Source: QHXW01 sp963847515 (lineage in GTDB: Bacteria; Acidobacteriota; Terriglobia; Bryobacterales; Bryobacteraceae). Taken from it: a stretch of DNA of 64,000 nt. The stretch is taken from assembly GCA_963847515.1 (NCBI GenBank), contig CAWKAA010000002.1, positions 248,001-312,000 on the forward strand, given 5' to 3'. This document shows positions 1 to 10,700 of this stretch, piece by piece; position 1 is the first letter of the stretch; every line of letters starts with the position of its first letter. The notes below the pieces were generated by a model. That model was not told the DNA's origin. It worked only from the letters and a program-made list of their open reading frames with translations, and did not search any database. The position numbers were made by a program, and so were the translations under genes.

Positions 1-76
1 CGGTAGACAAGACCTTCGAGCAGACTAAGCTCCAAAACAATTTCGTCCAAACTTAATCTTTAGTAAATATTCAGAG

Positions 77-1324
77 TCAGTAGCGCCCGGAATTTTTGGC
101 AGCCTTGGCGAATCGCAAAGAGCGCTTTCGAACGCGGCTCGCCAGAGACATTGGCGCTAGGGGCCAGAGTATGGGCACTCGCCGGGAAATTGCGACCAAA
201 CCCTTAGTCGTCCCGTACACCAGGCCGTTCGCACGAATCACTAACTTAGTCCGGCTTTGCGGCGCCAGTAAGGTATGCCAGCCGATGTTTTCGCCGCACG
301 CATTCGCGTCGTAAAAGTTGAGCCTCCCGAAAACATCCACAGCGCGAAGAACATCGGCCAGCCGGCGGGCGCGGTCGCAGCTCCCGTCATAGATTATGTC
401 CGCCGGATCGCCGAGTCGTGCGGCAACCCGGCGTCGTATGCAATTCCACGCGCGGGTCAGGTCGGCGGGATCGATAAACGTCACGTACGTCGCCATCGCA
501 ATCCATTGGAACAGCGGTATGTTCATCAAGTACTCAATGGAAAGGTGCAGGCACACGCCCATCAACAGAATCCAGTACCGGATTCGCCGGAACCAAACCA
601 GCACGCCCAGGGCAAATTCGATAAACAAAGTCGACCAAGTTGTGAGCTTGAGGACGATCCCATTTTCAAGAGCAGGGAACGGGAAGCGCTGGAATTCCAG
701 AAGCCGCGTGGTGTAGTACACGGCGGTCCCGCCAATCCATTCTGTTCCCCGCATCTTCCACAGGAACGTCGAGAAATATGCGAAGGCAGCTTGGATCTGG
801 ATCATCCGTTGCGCCCAGGGGCTTATTGGCTGGATATCGAGGCCCTCCTTGCCGCGCCAGATGCGGAGGAGCCGGTCCACGGAAATAGCCGCACCCGTGG
901 GTGCGAACATCAGAAAGAAACCCGTAACGCGCAGAAGCGTGTCGCCGCTATTCAAGATGTAAAGATTCCGATTGTGAAGCGAAATGAGGCACAAGAAGAC
1001 GGCAACGCTGCTGAGCCGGCTCAGGAAGCCCACGGTCAGGAATACCGCAAATAACAGGAACACCCAGAAGAACGCCTGAATCCAAGCGTCATCCTGCGGC
1101 ATGATCAGGAACAGGTTGAGCCGAATACCCGGCGTCATCTTGCGCATGGTTTCCAGGGGCATAAGTCCCCTTGCGCCGTACCACGTGAGCCAGTCGCCAT
1201 GCAGCAGAGCCAGATCAGCAATGACCAGCAAGGCATAAAGAATACGGTAAAGGGCGACAGGCGTAGGCGATTGAGGCGCAAAGAAAAACTCGTTCCACGC
1301 GCGGATGGGTGATCGCCAGCTCAC
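77..1324 (-). CDS. HTTM-domain membrane protein with C-terminal DCC-like domain
   Basis: 415 aa. Residues about 15-290 contain several hydrophobic helices with the look of the HTTM (horizontally transferred transmembrane) family, related to vitamin K-dependent gamma-carboxylase: an N-terminal LYRILYALLVIADLALL helix, then a GDTLLR segment and a WIGGTAVYY loop. Residues about 310-400 resemble a DCC/DUF393 thiol-oxidoreductase domain, but its DGxCxxC motif reads DGSCDRA, so the second cysteine is missing and redox activity is doubtful. The start is GTG and overlaps the stop of the upstream gene as GTGA, implying translational coupling with the 174-aa protein at 1321-1845. HTTM plus DCC fusions are known in acidobacterial and planctomycetal genomes; the substrate is unknown. 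The family call is solid, the function open. Confidence 0.8.
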   Translation of the reverse strand: MSWRSPIRAWNEFFFAPQSPTPVALYRILYALLVIADLALLHGDWLTWYGARGLMPLETMRKMTPGIRLNLFLIMPQDDAWIQAFFWVFLLFAVFLTVGFLSRLSSVAVFLCLISLHNRNLYILNSGDTLLRVTGFFLMFAPTGAAISVDRLLRIWRGKEGLDIQPISPWAQRMIQIQAAFAYFSTFLWKMRGTEWIGGTAVYYTTRLLEFQRFPFPALENGIVLKLTTWSTLFIEFALGVLVWFRRIRYWILLMGVCLHLSIEYLMNIPLFQWIAMATYVTFIDPADLTRAWNCIRRRVAARLGDPADIIYDGSCDRARRLADVLRAVDVFGRLNFYDANACGENIGWHTLLAPQSRTKLVIRANGLVYGTTKGLVAISRRVPILWPLAPMSLASRVRKRSLRFAKAAKNSGRY

Positions 1325-1845
1325 CGCAGGTCACCAGGATCGACGGTATACGTGAAAAAGACGTGCCGTTCCCAACTGTCCAGTGGCGGCGGTTGCCCCG
1401 GGGCCGACGGCGGAGAGACCAGAGACCAGCAATGGATCAGCTTCACCACACGCGGCGGGTTCAATGGATCGGCATGCAGACGCGCGATATATCGAGCCGC
1501 ATCCGGCCACAGCATCGAGTTTGTTTTGAGAAACAATCTCTCGTTCGCAAACTTTCTGTACCTCTCCTTGGCGTAACGCTCGATATATCCCACCTCTTGC
1601 ATCTGGGGAAACGTCCACAACCGCATTTGGCCGTCACGGAGAATGACCTCGGCGGTTACGAACGCATTGGTGTGAGTCGGATTTGGGGCGAACATTTCCC
1701 AGGATTGGAACAGGCCCGAGCGCCATAGATACGGCGCTATGTTGTTCTTAATCGCCGAGAGTCCCATGCCATTTGAAGGAATGCACCAGGAAGCAATCAG
1801 CAAGATATGGAAGAGAAGGAATACGCTGATCGCCAAGCGTCTCAT
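1321..1845 (-). CDS. Small membrane-anchored protein paired with the HTTM gene
   Basis: 174 aa from the ATG at 1845. The frame stays open further upstream, but that part reads as TPR-like sequence belonging to a decayed gene, so I place the start where a clean signal/anchor helix begins (MRRLAISVFLLFHILL, then an SWCIPSN turn). The rest is soluble and contains the pieces FQSWEMFAPNPTHTN and RYIARL. A short partner protein with a WxMFAPxP segment commonly sits beside HTTM genes; this is from memory of family neighbourhoods. It overlaps the HTTM gene by four bases (GTGA). No catalytic motif was recognised. No convincing Shine-Dalgarno sequence precedes 1845, so the start is the least certain part. 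Confidence 0.6.
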   Translation of the reverse strand: MRRLAISVFLLFHILLIASWCIPSNGMGLSAIKNNIAPYLWRSGLFQSWEMFAPNPTHTNAFVTAEVILRDGQMRLWTFPQMQEVGYIERYAKERYRKFANERLFLKTNSMLWPDAARYIARLHADPLNPPRVVKLIHCWSLVSPPSAPGQPPPLDSWERHVFFTYTVDPGDLR

Positions 1846-2583
1846 TTTACCGTTTGAGAAGACCCTTGCACTTCCAGGTCCACAAGCCGGGGCCGCCGCC
1901 CCATATCCTTGCGCGCAAAATGCAAAACTTTGTCCGGCTGCGTGAAGCGCCATCGCCAGCCCGTTCATAAACACGACGTTCCCAGGCTGGAGCTCTTTTG
2001 CTTGACGAAGAAAGATTATCGAAAAATCGAGCTGAGCCTTACCGAAGTAGACTATACCGATGCGATAGTCCAACTCGCCGGCAGCTTTAGAGAGCTTGTC
2101 TGTACGGTTCAAGATCCATTAGAAACTCCTGCAGAGCCAGATCATATTTGGCGGCCTGAACCGCCACGGTGCCAATCGTCGAATGATAATCCAGACGCGC
2201 CGGGTCCTTTTTTGCTTCCGATTGCAGCAATTGGATGGCTTCGTCATATTTCGTCTGCGCGACGTAGACTCTTACTATGCCCATGATGCCTCCACCATTC
2301 CTGGTTCCACTTCGGATAACTTGCGGAACGCTCCTGCGACCTCTTGGTTTTTACCGGCTTTCAGACTAGCTACGCCCGATTCGAACAGGGATTCAGTGGA
2401 ATCCTGCGGCCGTAGGCTGAGGAACCACAATGTTGATATCAAGGAAAATGTTAATGAGGGTGCTGCGGCATCGTGTGGTGGAGATGCGGTTGAGAATCTC
2501 AGACAAGATCTACTCGTCCACTCAGGACATGCATGGCTCACCGTCGAGCCATCGACTGCCTTGACCTTCCAGCGTAGATCCAA
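1846..2583 (-). pseudogene. Broken TPR-repeat protein remnant
   Basis: Three consecutive minus-strand segments in different frames carry TPR-like helices. The piece at 2583-2275 ends with LFESGVASLKAGKNQEVAGAF; the piece at 2284-2087 has YDEAIQLLQSEAKKDPARLDY; the piece from 2112 down to about 1900 has AQLDFSIIFLRQAKELQPG. Read in order they make one TPR solenoid with two frame changes, near 2280 and 2100. The last piece runs in frame into the small membrane protein downstream, which probably once began independently. I call it a decayed gene. Two sequencing indels would be the alternative explanation. Confidence 0.6.
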
Positions 2584-2593
2584 TTAAGCCAGA

Positions 2594-3310
2594 CTAAGCG
2601 GATGCGCGGCGGGCAAGCAGCTTACTAGTGATGGCTAGCACCGTTCCCAGCAGCAGAATCGAGGTGGGCTCAGCAACAGGGCTAGGACCCGGGACGCCAG
2701 CCAGAAACGTATCCGGACCCGTGCCGAACGAGAACGTAACGTTCGAAAGCGTACTCGTACTCGTCACACCCGGCAGAGACAAATCGAATGTAGCCGATGA
2801 TTGAAGCGACGGGTCGTGAGCGTCAAACCCACCCGTGTTAGTCATGCCATTAGCGCCGTAGGGACCGCTGCCAACAATCAGGTCCACAGGTTTGCCCTGG
2901 TGGAGTGGTCCCGCACCTTCGAGGGTAACAGTACCTCCAGAGGTTTGAATGGCCCACCCGAACCCGGAACTTGCTGGCGAGGCCGGTATAGTCGGTATAA
3001 CTCCGGCTCCGGTGATTGAAATCGCATTTGCGCTGCCCCCAGTATATGCAGCGTCGCCGGTCGCGCCGGATATGGTAAACGAAATATCACTGATCGACTG
3101 GCCAATGCTCGTTTCAGCAGCCAGCAGGTTCGTCAGAGTGATATCCACAGTTCCAGTTCCCAGAACGAATACCGCTTTAGCGCTGAGTGCTCCGTCGGAG
3201 CCAGACCCAGTTGCCGTAAACGAGGCTGCGTAGCCGACACCCGCAGCTCCTGTGCAGATCAGCAGAAACAAGACGATCCTCTTTGCAGCGATTTTCCGGC
3301 GAATGATCAT
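2594..3310 (-). CDS. PEP-CTERM sorting-signal exported protein
   Basis: 238 aa. It starts with a basic stretch and signal peptide (KRIVLFLLICTGAAGVGYAA), followed by a Gly/Ser/Thr-rich beta-type body without known catalytic motifs. The C-terminus is a tripartite sorting signal: AEPTS, then a hydrophobic helix ILLLGTVLAITSKLL, then ARRASA. In the known system such tails are recognised by an exosortase (XrtA/EpsH type) in the inner membrane. No exosortase lies in this window, but PrsT-like TPR lipoproteins and exopolysaccharide genes are nearby, which fits. An imperfect inverted repeat sits just upstream of the start. Confidence 0.85.
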   Translation of the reverse strand: MIIRRKIAAKRIVLFLLICTGAAGVGYAASFTATGSGSDGALSAKAVFVLGTGTVDITLTNLLAAETSIGQSISDISFTISGATGDAAYTGGSANAISITGAGVIPTIPASPASSGFGWAIQTSGGTVTLEGAGPLHQGKPVDLIVGSGPYGANGMTNTGGFDAHDPSLQSSATFDLSLPGVTSTSTLSNVTFSFGTGPDTFLAGVPGPSPVAEPTSILLLGTVLAITSKLLARRASA

Positions 3311-3316
3311 ACTATT

Positions 3317-3346
3317 GGCTACGTGCAGCCGAGCACGTATGTAGCC
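3317..3346. repeat. Imperfect inverted repeat upstream of PEP-CTERM gene
   Basis: Arms GGCTACGTGC (3317-3326) and GCACGTATGTAGCC (3333-3346) pair with a four-base bulge around a six-base spacer. It begins 7 bases before the start codon of the PEP-CTERM gene at 3310, so it may be an operator or a 5'-leader hairpin. No function can be read from the sequence alone. Confidence 0.4.
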
Positions 3347-3464
3347 AAACGAAAATACTTTTAGCGTCAGTCACTTAGTTATGACGCCCGCTTCCGTGTC
3401 TGCTAAACACTAGGAAACGTTGCAAAACTTTGTGACTTGGGGGATTATCTACAAAAAATGTGCT

Positions 3465-5744
3465 TCAGTGATGAACTGTAGCATCGCCCGGGACCTCTTC
3501 AAGTTTAGCCAACTGGGGGTGGGCCTTCAGAACTGCGCTCAAAAGTCGCTTGCCCCGATCGCTCTCTCCCGCTTTCAGGCATGCCAGAGCTAAATGGTAT
3601 TTTGCAATCGGCAGGTCCGAGCGCGCAGCAACTTCGAGATGCTGCAATGCATTGCCATAGAGTCCTATGCGGAAGTAAATCCACCCCAGAGTGTCCGCCA
3701 CCGTGGGGTTGTCAGGGGCAGCTTCGGAAGCCTTCTGCGCCCATCGAAGCGCCTCGTCCGGTTCATGGTTGCGCTCAGCCAAGAGGTAGGCAAGATTATT
3801 AAGAGCGATCACATTGCCCGGATCCAGATCAAGAGTGCGGCGATATTGCTCGATAGCGTCTCTAAAATAACGTGTAAGCTCATCTGCCATCCCCAACCGA
3901 AGGTGTACGATCGGATCTCGTTCATGTGTTGACAGAAGCTTTTGTAGAAGACACCGGGCATCGTCGCCTTGGCCTTCTTCCATATCAAGCTGTGCGAGCG
4001 CAAGATCAGCCGGTTCAAAGAGTCGATCTTTCGCCTTGGCCAGAAGGAAGGTTACCCGTGCCTCGGCGCGCCGTCCGTTGGTTTTAAGTAGCTGACCCAA
4101 AAAGACGAGAACAGGAGCAGACGACTGGTGCTGAGCCACTTCTTCCCGAACCGCTTTCAGACCTTGTTCTTTCTTATTTTCTGCGATGTACGTTACAGAT
4201 AACGTCTCCAACGCTGTGAGATCGCCGGGCTTCTTTGCTAAAGCTTCACGGACCGACTTCCTCGCTCCATCAAACTCGTGCAGCTTGATCCGGAGCAGCG
4301 CGTCCTGGAGCAAGAGTTCGGGGAGCCTCGCGATCGCAAGGCTTCGATCCAAACTTGCGCGAAGCTCGGTTGTCCGATCCAGTGCTAACAGCGCGGCGTT
4401 CCGCTGGATGGCCAGTTCCAAGTTCCCCTGCTGCGCTGGAGGGGCCTGATTCAAAACTTCTAAACTAGCCGCAGCTCCCTTATGAAGCATCGAAACCTTC
4501 GCCAAGTCTATGCGTGCGGACACGAGATTGGGATCCAGTCGTAGCGCTTCCGAGAGTTCTTGTGCTTCGCTCAATTCATTTTGAGAGTGATAGACGCGCG
4601 CCAAAGCATAGTGCGCTTGAGCTGAGTCGGGGCGATCGTGAAGCACTTGCCATAGATCCCTTCGAGCCTCTGCATATCTCTGCGTAAGAACATAAATCTC
4701 GCTGCGTTGCTGAAGCGCATCCATATCTCTGGGATTGTGCCGGAGAGCAGAATTTATGATTGCCTCAGCCTGCGGTGCTTGCTTAGTTCTTAGATAGGCG
4801 TCCACAAGCAAGGTGCGGGTCTCGCGATCAGTCCGATCTTTCTCATAAAGAGTCTTGAGCTCCGATATGGCAGCATCGAATTGATTTTGGCGCTCGAGAA
4901 AAAGTGCGTGAATATCTTTGAGTCGCCGGTCGGGAAGCGCGGCCAGAGTCTTATAGGTGCGGTCAGCGTCGGCCGGCCGTCCAGTTCGCATATAGAGGGC
5001 GGCCAAGTCAATCAGAGCGGGAGAATAAGACGGTGCCACGGTTACGGCTCGCTGAAATTCGCGCTCGGCATCTTGCGGTCGATCTTCTACGAGATATAAC
5101 CGACCGAGAGCCAATTTTGGTTCCGGATTCCGGGGATTTTGAGCCTCAGCCTGCCCCAAAGTACTTTGAGCACCCGCCGTATCGCCTCTTGCAAGTTCCA
5201 CAATGGCAAGGTTTATGGCAAAACTGAAATTACCTGGAGATTCCGCCAGCGCTTGTCGGAAGTGCGCCAACGCAGCTTCTGTTTCGCCGAGTCGGAATTC
5301 CGCCACTGCTAAAGCATTCGCCGCTTCGGAATTCCGGGGCTGAGCCATCAGGAGAGATTGTGCATTCTTTTCTCCATCCTGAACGATCGCGCGATCCTGA
5401 TTGAACGCCTTCAGTTCAGTGAGCTTTAATTGAACACCTGAATGCTTAGGATCTATTTGTGCGGCGTTTAGAAGATTAGCGACAGCAGCCTGACCGTTGC
5501 CTAGGGCCAAATAGGCGAGTGCGGCCTGATAATACGGTTCGGCGTTTTTCGGTTCCAGGCGTGCGGCATTTTTGAATTCTAGAAGAGCGCGCTCATACTG
5601 CTCTTGCTCGAAAAACTTCTTACCACGAGCCATGAAGTCGGCTGAAGTCGCTCGGCAGCCGACCAGCACTGCGCTTTCAATGAGAGTGAATACCAACACC
5701 ACGATCAGTAACCAGGACTTTCTGGAGCTCGAAAGGAAATTCAT
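3465..5744 (-). CDS. PrsT-like TPR-repeat lipoprotein
   Basis: 759 aa from ATG 5744; a TTG two codons earlier is also open but less likely. The N-terminus is a lipoprotein signal with lipobox LVGC after a long hydrophobic segment, so the product should be membrane-anchored and periplasmic. Residues about 35-750 are almost entirely 34-residue TPR units, for example FFEQEQYERALLEFKNAARL and YYQAALAYLALGNGQAAVAN. The architecture and length match TPR lipoproteins of exosortase/exopolysaccharide loci (PrsT type). A paralogue of the same design lies at 13027-15339. Neighbouring PEP-CTERM and polysaccharide genes support a role in secretion or assembly of the extracellular matrix. The exact family membership is inferred by eye. 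Confidence 0.75.
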   Translation of the reverse strand: MNFLSSSRKSWLLIVVLVFTLIESAVLVGCRATSADFMARGKKFFEQEQYERALLEFKNAARLEPKNAEPYYQAALAYLALGNGQAAVANLLNAAQIDPKHSGVQLKLTELKAFNQDRAIVQDGEKNAQSLLMAQPRNSEAANALAVAEFRLGETEAALAHFRQALAESPGNFSFAINLAIVELARGDTAGAQSTLGQAEAQNPRNPEPKLALGRLYLVEDRPQDAEREFQRAVTVAPSYSPALIDLAALYMRTGRPADADRTYKTLAALPDRRLKDIHALFLERQNQFDAAISELKTLYEKDRTDRETRTLLVDAYLRTKQAPQAEAIINSALRHNPRDMDALQQRSEIYVLTQRYAEARRDLWQVLHDRPDSAQAHYALARVYHSQNELSEAQELSEALRLDPNLVSARIDLAKVSMLHKGAAASLEVLNQAPPAQQGNLELAIQRNAALLALDRTTELRASLDRSLAIARLPELLLQDALLRIKLHEFDGARKSVREALAKKPGDLTALETLSVTYIAENKKEQGLKAVREEVAQHQSSAPVLVFLGQLLKTNGRRAEARVTFLLAKAKDRLFEPADLALAQLDMEEGQGDDARCLLQKLLSTHERDPIVHLRLGMADELTRYFRDAIEQYRRTLDLDPGNVIALNNLAYLLAERNHEPDEALRWAQKASEAAPDNPTVADTLGWIYFRIGLYGNALQHLEVAARSDLPIAKYHLALACLKAGESDRGKRLLSAVLKAHPQLAKLEEVPGDATVHH

Positions 5745-5984
5745 CGTCAAAGACTGAGCACCTCGGGCGGAGGCAGATTACAGGCACGCCAATGGCCATC
5801 CTGAAGAAAACTCACGGGTTCAATCCAGTGTCGGACGGTAAATGTCACAGAAGGAGAAAACTGGAGAAACGATCCAATTTTTTCGACCTCCGGCGGGGTT
5901 CAACAGCCACCGCGGCAACGAGCTAGACGAAAAGGACTGGGTTGGGATCTTCGGTTATTTCATGATCAAAACTTTCATTCTACA

Positions 5985-7047
5985 CAGTTCTCTTGTGGGC
6001 GCGCACGCTTCTCCGGCAAACGCACGCACTGGTTCGGCAGGCGCACAGACTTTGCAGGCGCCTGGCTTTTGCGGCGTCAATCATCGCGGTCGGCGTGGCA
6101 GTGTTGATGATTGCATGGGGCGCGTTGAGCTATTACAGGAGATGGGCGGCGTCCGATTCGTCGGCGCTTGCTTTGCAGGTGGACCGGCGCGTTAACGATC
6201 TGCGCGTGAGTTGGAGCCAGGATACTCCACTGGTCCATAATGCACGGGAAGCTGTGCTCTCCATTCGCGATGGCGACTTGCAACGTCAGGAACTGTACCT
6301 CGATGCCGAGCAGCTTCGAAATGGCAGCGTCCTTTACAGCCCCGTCAGCGCGAACGTTCAGTTCCGGCTTGAAGTTACCGCTCTGGACAAGAGGAAAACG
6401 AGCGAGACCGTTCTTACGCTCGCTGCGCCCAAGGCAAAGCTAGCCGTGCGAAACCAGTCGGTCAGTTCTTCGACGCGTGACCGAAAGTCAGTTGCTCGGC
6501 CCGCGCCTTTGAGTGCGCAGATTAGCCCCCTACTGGTCGTTTTACCCCCACAGATCCCGAGCACTCCTCCAAAGACTTCCGCTGTGCTCGAGCAGCTAGC
6601 GCTTTCACAAGGGGACCTCGCTGCTCTTCCAGGTCCACCGCCGCAACGGAGTGCGTCCGGCGGCAAGACAAATGTCTCGCAACCATCCGAGGCTCTTTCA
6701 AGCGAGCAGGGGCAGTTTGCAGCTAGCCCCTCATTCGTCGCCCCGCACCCTATTCGCGAATCAACGCCGACGCTACCCCCCGAGATCCGCGCTACGTTGA
6801 CTTCCGAGGCGGAAGTCCAAGTGAAGGTGAAGATCGACGAACTAGGTCGCGTCGTGTGGGCTGAACCTGTGGGGTCGAGGGGTCCGACGAGCAGTTCCCT
6901 GGTCATTAACACACAAAATGCCGCACGACTTTGGAGGTTTGCACCTGCCATGCGTTGCGTGGGAATCAGGCCGTCGTGAGCGAAGTAATTCTGAAGTTCA
7001 CTTACCGTCCGGAGATCTTTGGTAATTTAGCCACGCATCTCCGCTGA
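5985..7047 (+). pseudogene. Truncated, frameshifted copy of the JAB/TonB-like protein
   Basis: Homologous to the C-terminal two thirds of the gene at 26661-28415 (from about 27365 onward): the same RQTHALVRQA lead-in, a transmembrane helix, AREAVLSIRDGD, RNGSVLYSP and the TonB-type EVQVKVKIDELGRVV segment. The N-terminal JAB-like half is absent: similarity stops near 5985 and no start of its own is evident (the first possible start is a TTG at 5993). Near 6955 the sequence differs from its sister by a net five bases, which shifts the frame to a stop at 6979. The lost frame continues as ILKFTYRPEIF to a TGA at 7045-7047, matching the sister's end. This is a partial duplication that has decayed. 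Confidence 0.75.
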
Positions 7048-7191
7048 ACACCTGCGACGATTGGACAGGCCCCTCAAGGCGCAATCACAGTTGCGACACT
7101 GAATGAAGTCGCGGCGAATCACCAACGACACTCGCGGACGAATTCTTGCGCCTGACGACTCAAGATATTTCGGCCTGAACTGCCGCATTAC

Positions 7192-7350
7192 CTAAGCCAC
7201 GGCCTTCCGCGGTCCCGCAGGCCTTACCCGTTTTCCAGCACGTTTCAACGCGCGGTTAGCCAGTGCGGTACTTGCCATCCAGCGATACAACGTCTGCTCA
7301 CTGACACCGTGTTGCCGACAATTATCTACAGTCGCCAACCCAGCTTCCGC
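7192..7350 (-). mobile_element. IS3-family OrfA (HTH) remnant
   Basis: The minus strand from 7350 to the TAG at 7194-7192 reads AEAGLATVDNCRQHGVSEQT followed by LYRWMAS. This is the classic helix-turn-helix of IS3/IS911-type OrfA transposase subunits (CRxHGxSExTxYRW). The frame has no start codon, the leucine-zipper part is degenerate, and no OrfB or terminal inverted repeats were found, so only a scar of the element is left. Confidence 0.7.
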
Positions 7351-7793
7351 TTTCTTGGAGGCTCCGCTATTCTACACGGTACAGTATTCAGGCAGCAGGT
7401 CAAAATTACTTCATTACGGCCACGAGTTTGGCGGGCTGCCTCGATTCCACCTTGTCCCTCAAAACCTCCCAGAATGGCAGTTAACTGCCCACTCGGAATC
7501 ACCTCAGCCTAATCGTGTTCAAGAAACGATTTCACGCAGCGGGCGACTTGGCATGTAGGTCATAGAGAGGTCGCCCAAGGGCTTCTTCGCGCTATACATC
7601 AGCCAAGTTTGACAGCGCCCTGGAGTTCCGCTTCCGGCGGAAACAGGAGAACACCGCAGTAATGCCGACATTAAAGTCGGTTAACAGTACAGCCGATATG
7701 AGTCGGGGTTAATGGTGTTTGCTCAACCATCGGCAATCTTGTTCCACAGAATCAACCAAAAGAGAATAAGCGAATACTGGACCGGCGACCTAG
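7351..7793. other. No supported gene
   Basis: Between the IS3 scar and the Ig-repeat gene only short overlapping frames without recognisable protein features are present. It may be further debris of the insertion sequence. Confidence 0.5.
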
Positions 7794-10700
7794 ATGGCGA
7801 AACCACTACGAACTATGCGTGTGCGATATTGGAGAATCGTCCTTTTCCTGTGCGTTATAGCGGCGATCAGGAACCGTGCAGCAGCGCAAACGCCCTCGCT
7901 TTCTCTGTCCGGCGGATCAGGCGCACCAGGTGCCACCGTTACCCTCAGTGTAAGCTTGAATTCCAACGGCGGCACCCAGCCCGCATCCGTACAGTGGGAT
8001 TTTAACTACTCAACTACGGATCTGAGTCCTGCCTCGGGAACGCACTTTGTGACCGGAGCGGCCTCAAGTGCGGCTGGAAAATCGGCAAGCTGCAACAACA
8101 TTTCGGCTGGTGATCTCCGCTGTCTGGTCGCAGGTATCAATACCACTGCTATTGGGAACGGTGTTGTCGCCTCGGTAACGTTTCAGATCTCGGGAAGTAC
8201 AACGGCTACCTCATCGCCAGTCACGCTCGTGGGTGCTTCCGCATCCAATGGTATTGGCACGTCTATCGCAGTCACGGTCAGCGGCGCGCCAGTCACCATC
8301 AACCAGCCAATTCTCCCGGTACCCACGCGCCTGACGTGCAGCCCGGGAACCGTTACTGCGCCTGCCACCTCGACCTGCACCGTGACCCTGAACGTCGCAC
8401 CCACCAGCAACACCAGCGTGGCGCTCTCCAGCGGCAGCTCGTCGGCTTCTGTGCCCGCTTCAGTGACGGTCAACTCCGGCACGACCACGGCCAACTTCAC
8501 GGTGACGCCGTCGCCGGCCAGCTCCAGCACACCCGCAGTCATCACTGCCACCCTGAACAGCACCTCCAAGACGTTCTCTCTGACTTTGCTGCCCCCGGCG
8601 CCGGTGCCCACAAACCTGAACTGCAGCCCGGCGAGCATCACCGCGCCTGCTACTTCTGCCTGCACCGTGACCCTGAACGTCGCGCCTGCCAGCAACACCA
8701 GCTTGGCGCTCTCCAGCAGCAACTCGTCAGCTTCGGTCCCCGCTTCGGTGACAGTTAACTCCGGCTCGACCACGGCCAACTTCACAGTGACCCCGTCGCC
8801 GGTCACTTCCAGTACACCGGCCGTAATCACCGCCACGCTGAACAGTACCTCGAAGACGTTCTCGGTGACCCAGCTGCCTCCGGCCCCGGTGCCCACCAAC
8901 CTGAAGTGCAGTCCGGCGAGCATCACCGCACCGGCCACCTCGACCTGCACCGTGACGCTGAATGTCGCGCCCACCAGCAACACCAGCGTGGCGCTCTCTA
9001 GCAGCAGTGGCTCGGCTTCGGTGCCCGCTTCGGTTACAGTCAACTCCGGCTCGACCGCCGCCAACTTCACGGTGACTCCGTCGGCGGTCAGCTCCAGCAC
9101 ACCTGCAGTCATTACCGCCACACTGAACACCTCGAAGACGTTCTCTCTGACCTTGCTGCCGCCGACGCCGGTGCCCACAAACGTAGCGTGCAGCCCGGCG
9201 AGCATTACCGCGCCCGCAAACTCGACCTGCACCGTGACCCTGAACGTCAAACCCACCAGCAATGCCGGCGTGGCGCTCTCCAGCAGCAGCTCGTCAGCTT
9301 CTGTGCCCACTTCGGTTATCGTTAACTCCGGCGCGACCACGGCCAACTTCACGGTGACCCCGTCGCCGGTCGGCTCCAGCACGCCCGCAGTCATCACCGC
9401 TACGCTGAACAGCACCGGTCAGACGTTCTCTCTGACCCTGCTGCCCCCGACACCGGTGCCCACAAACCTGACCTGCAGTTCGGCGAGCATTACCGCGCCC
9501 GCCACGTCGAACTGCACCGTGACCCTGAACGTCACACCCACCAGCAACGCCAGCGTGGCGCTCTCCAGCAGCAGTTCCTCAGCTTCGGTGCCTGCTTCGG
9601 TGATGGTCAACTCCGGCTCGACCACGGCCAACTTCACAGTGACCCCGTCGCCGGTCAGCTCTAGTACACCAGCCGTAATCACCGCCACGCTGAACAGCAC
9701 CTGGAAGACCTTCTCTCTGACCCTGCTGCCTCCGGCCCCGGTGCCCACAAACCTGAACTGCAGTCCGGCGAGCCTCACCGCACCGGCCGCCTCGACCTGC
9801 ACCGTGACCCTGAACGTCGCGCCTGCCAGCAACACCAGCTTGGCGCTCTCCAGCAGCAGTAGCTCGGCTTCGGTGCCTGCGTCGGTGACGGTCAACTCCG
9901 GCTCGACCACGGCCAACTTCACGGTGACCCCGTCGCCGGTCAGCTCTAGCACCTCGGCCGTAATCACCGCCACACTGAACAGCACCGCTCAGACGTTCTC
10001 TCTGACCTTGCTGCCGCCGACGCCGGTGCCCACAAACGTAGCGTGCAGCCCGGCGAGCATTACCGCGCCTGCCACCTCGAACTGCACCGTGACCCTGAAC
10101 GTCGCAGCTACCAGCAACACCAGCGTGGCGCTCTCCAGCAGCAGCTCGTCAGCTTCGGTGCCCACTTCGGTGACGGTTAGCTCCGGCGCGACCACGGCCA
10201 ACTTCACGGTGACCCCGTCGCCGGTCAGCTCCAGCACGCCCACAGTCATTACCGCCACCCTGAACAACACCTTGAAAACGTTCTTGCTGGCTCTGTTACC
10301 ACCAGCCGCCGCCGTACCCACGAGCCTGACGTGCAGTCCGGCGATCATAACCCCGCCTGCCACCTCGACCTGCACCGTGACCTTGAACGTCGCGCCTGCC
10401 ATCAACACCAGCGTGGCGCTCTCTAACAGCAGCAGCTCGGCTTCGGTGCCTGCGTCGGTGACGGTCAACTCCGGCGTGACCACGGCCAACTTCCCGGTCA
10501 CCCCATCGCCGGTGAGCTCCAGCACCCGGGCCGTGATCTCCGCCACCCTGAACGGTACTCCTCAAAGCTGCGTGCTGACCCTGCAGCCCTCGGCACCGAC
10601 AGTGACGGTTCCTGGTCGCAAGTCTGTTAGTCCCGGCAAACCCCTGACGTTTACTGTTTCGACAAGCGATCCCGCCGGACTTCCGGTTTCGCTCTCGGCT

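Noticed and set aside
275..1054. 259-aa plus-strand frame opposite the HTTM gene
   Set aside because: Antisense shadow without protein-like features.
3331..3348. Possible sigma-54 -24/-12 element (GG-N10-GC) before the PEP-CTERM gene
   Set aside because: It would place the transcription start only about 10 bases before the start codon, and the bases are better explained by the inverted repeat there.
8316..10595. Tandem repeats considered as a CRISPR array
   Set aside because: Units are 285 bp, contiguous, coding and without spacers.
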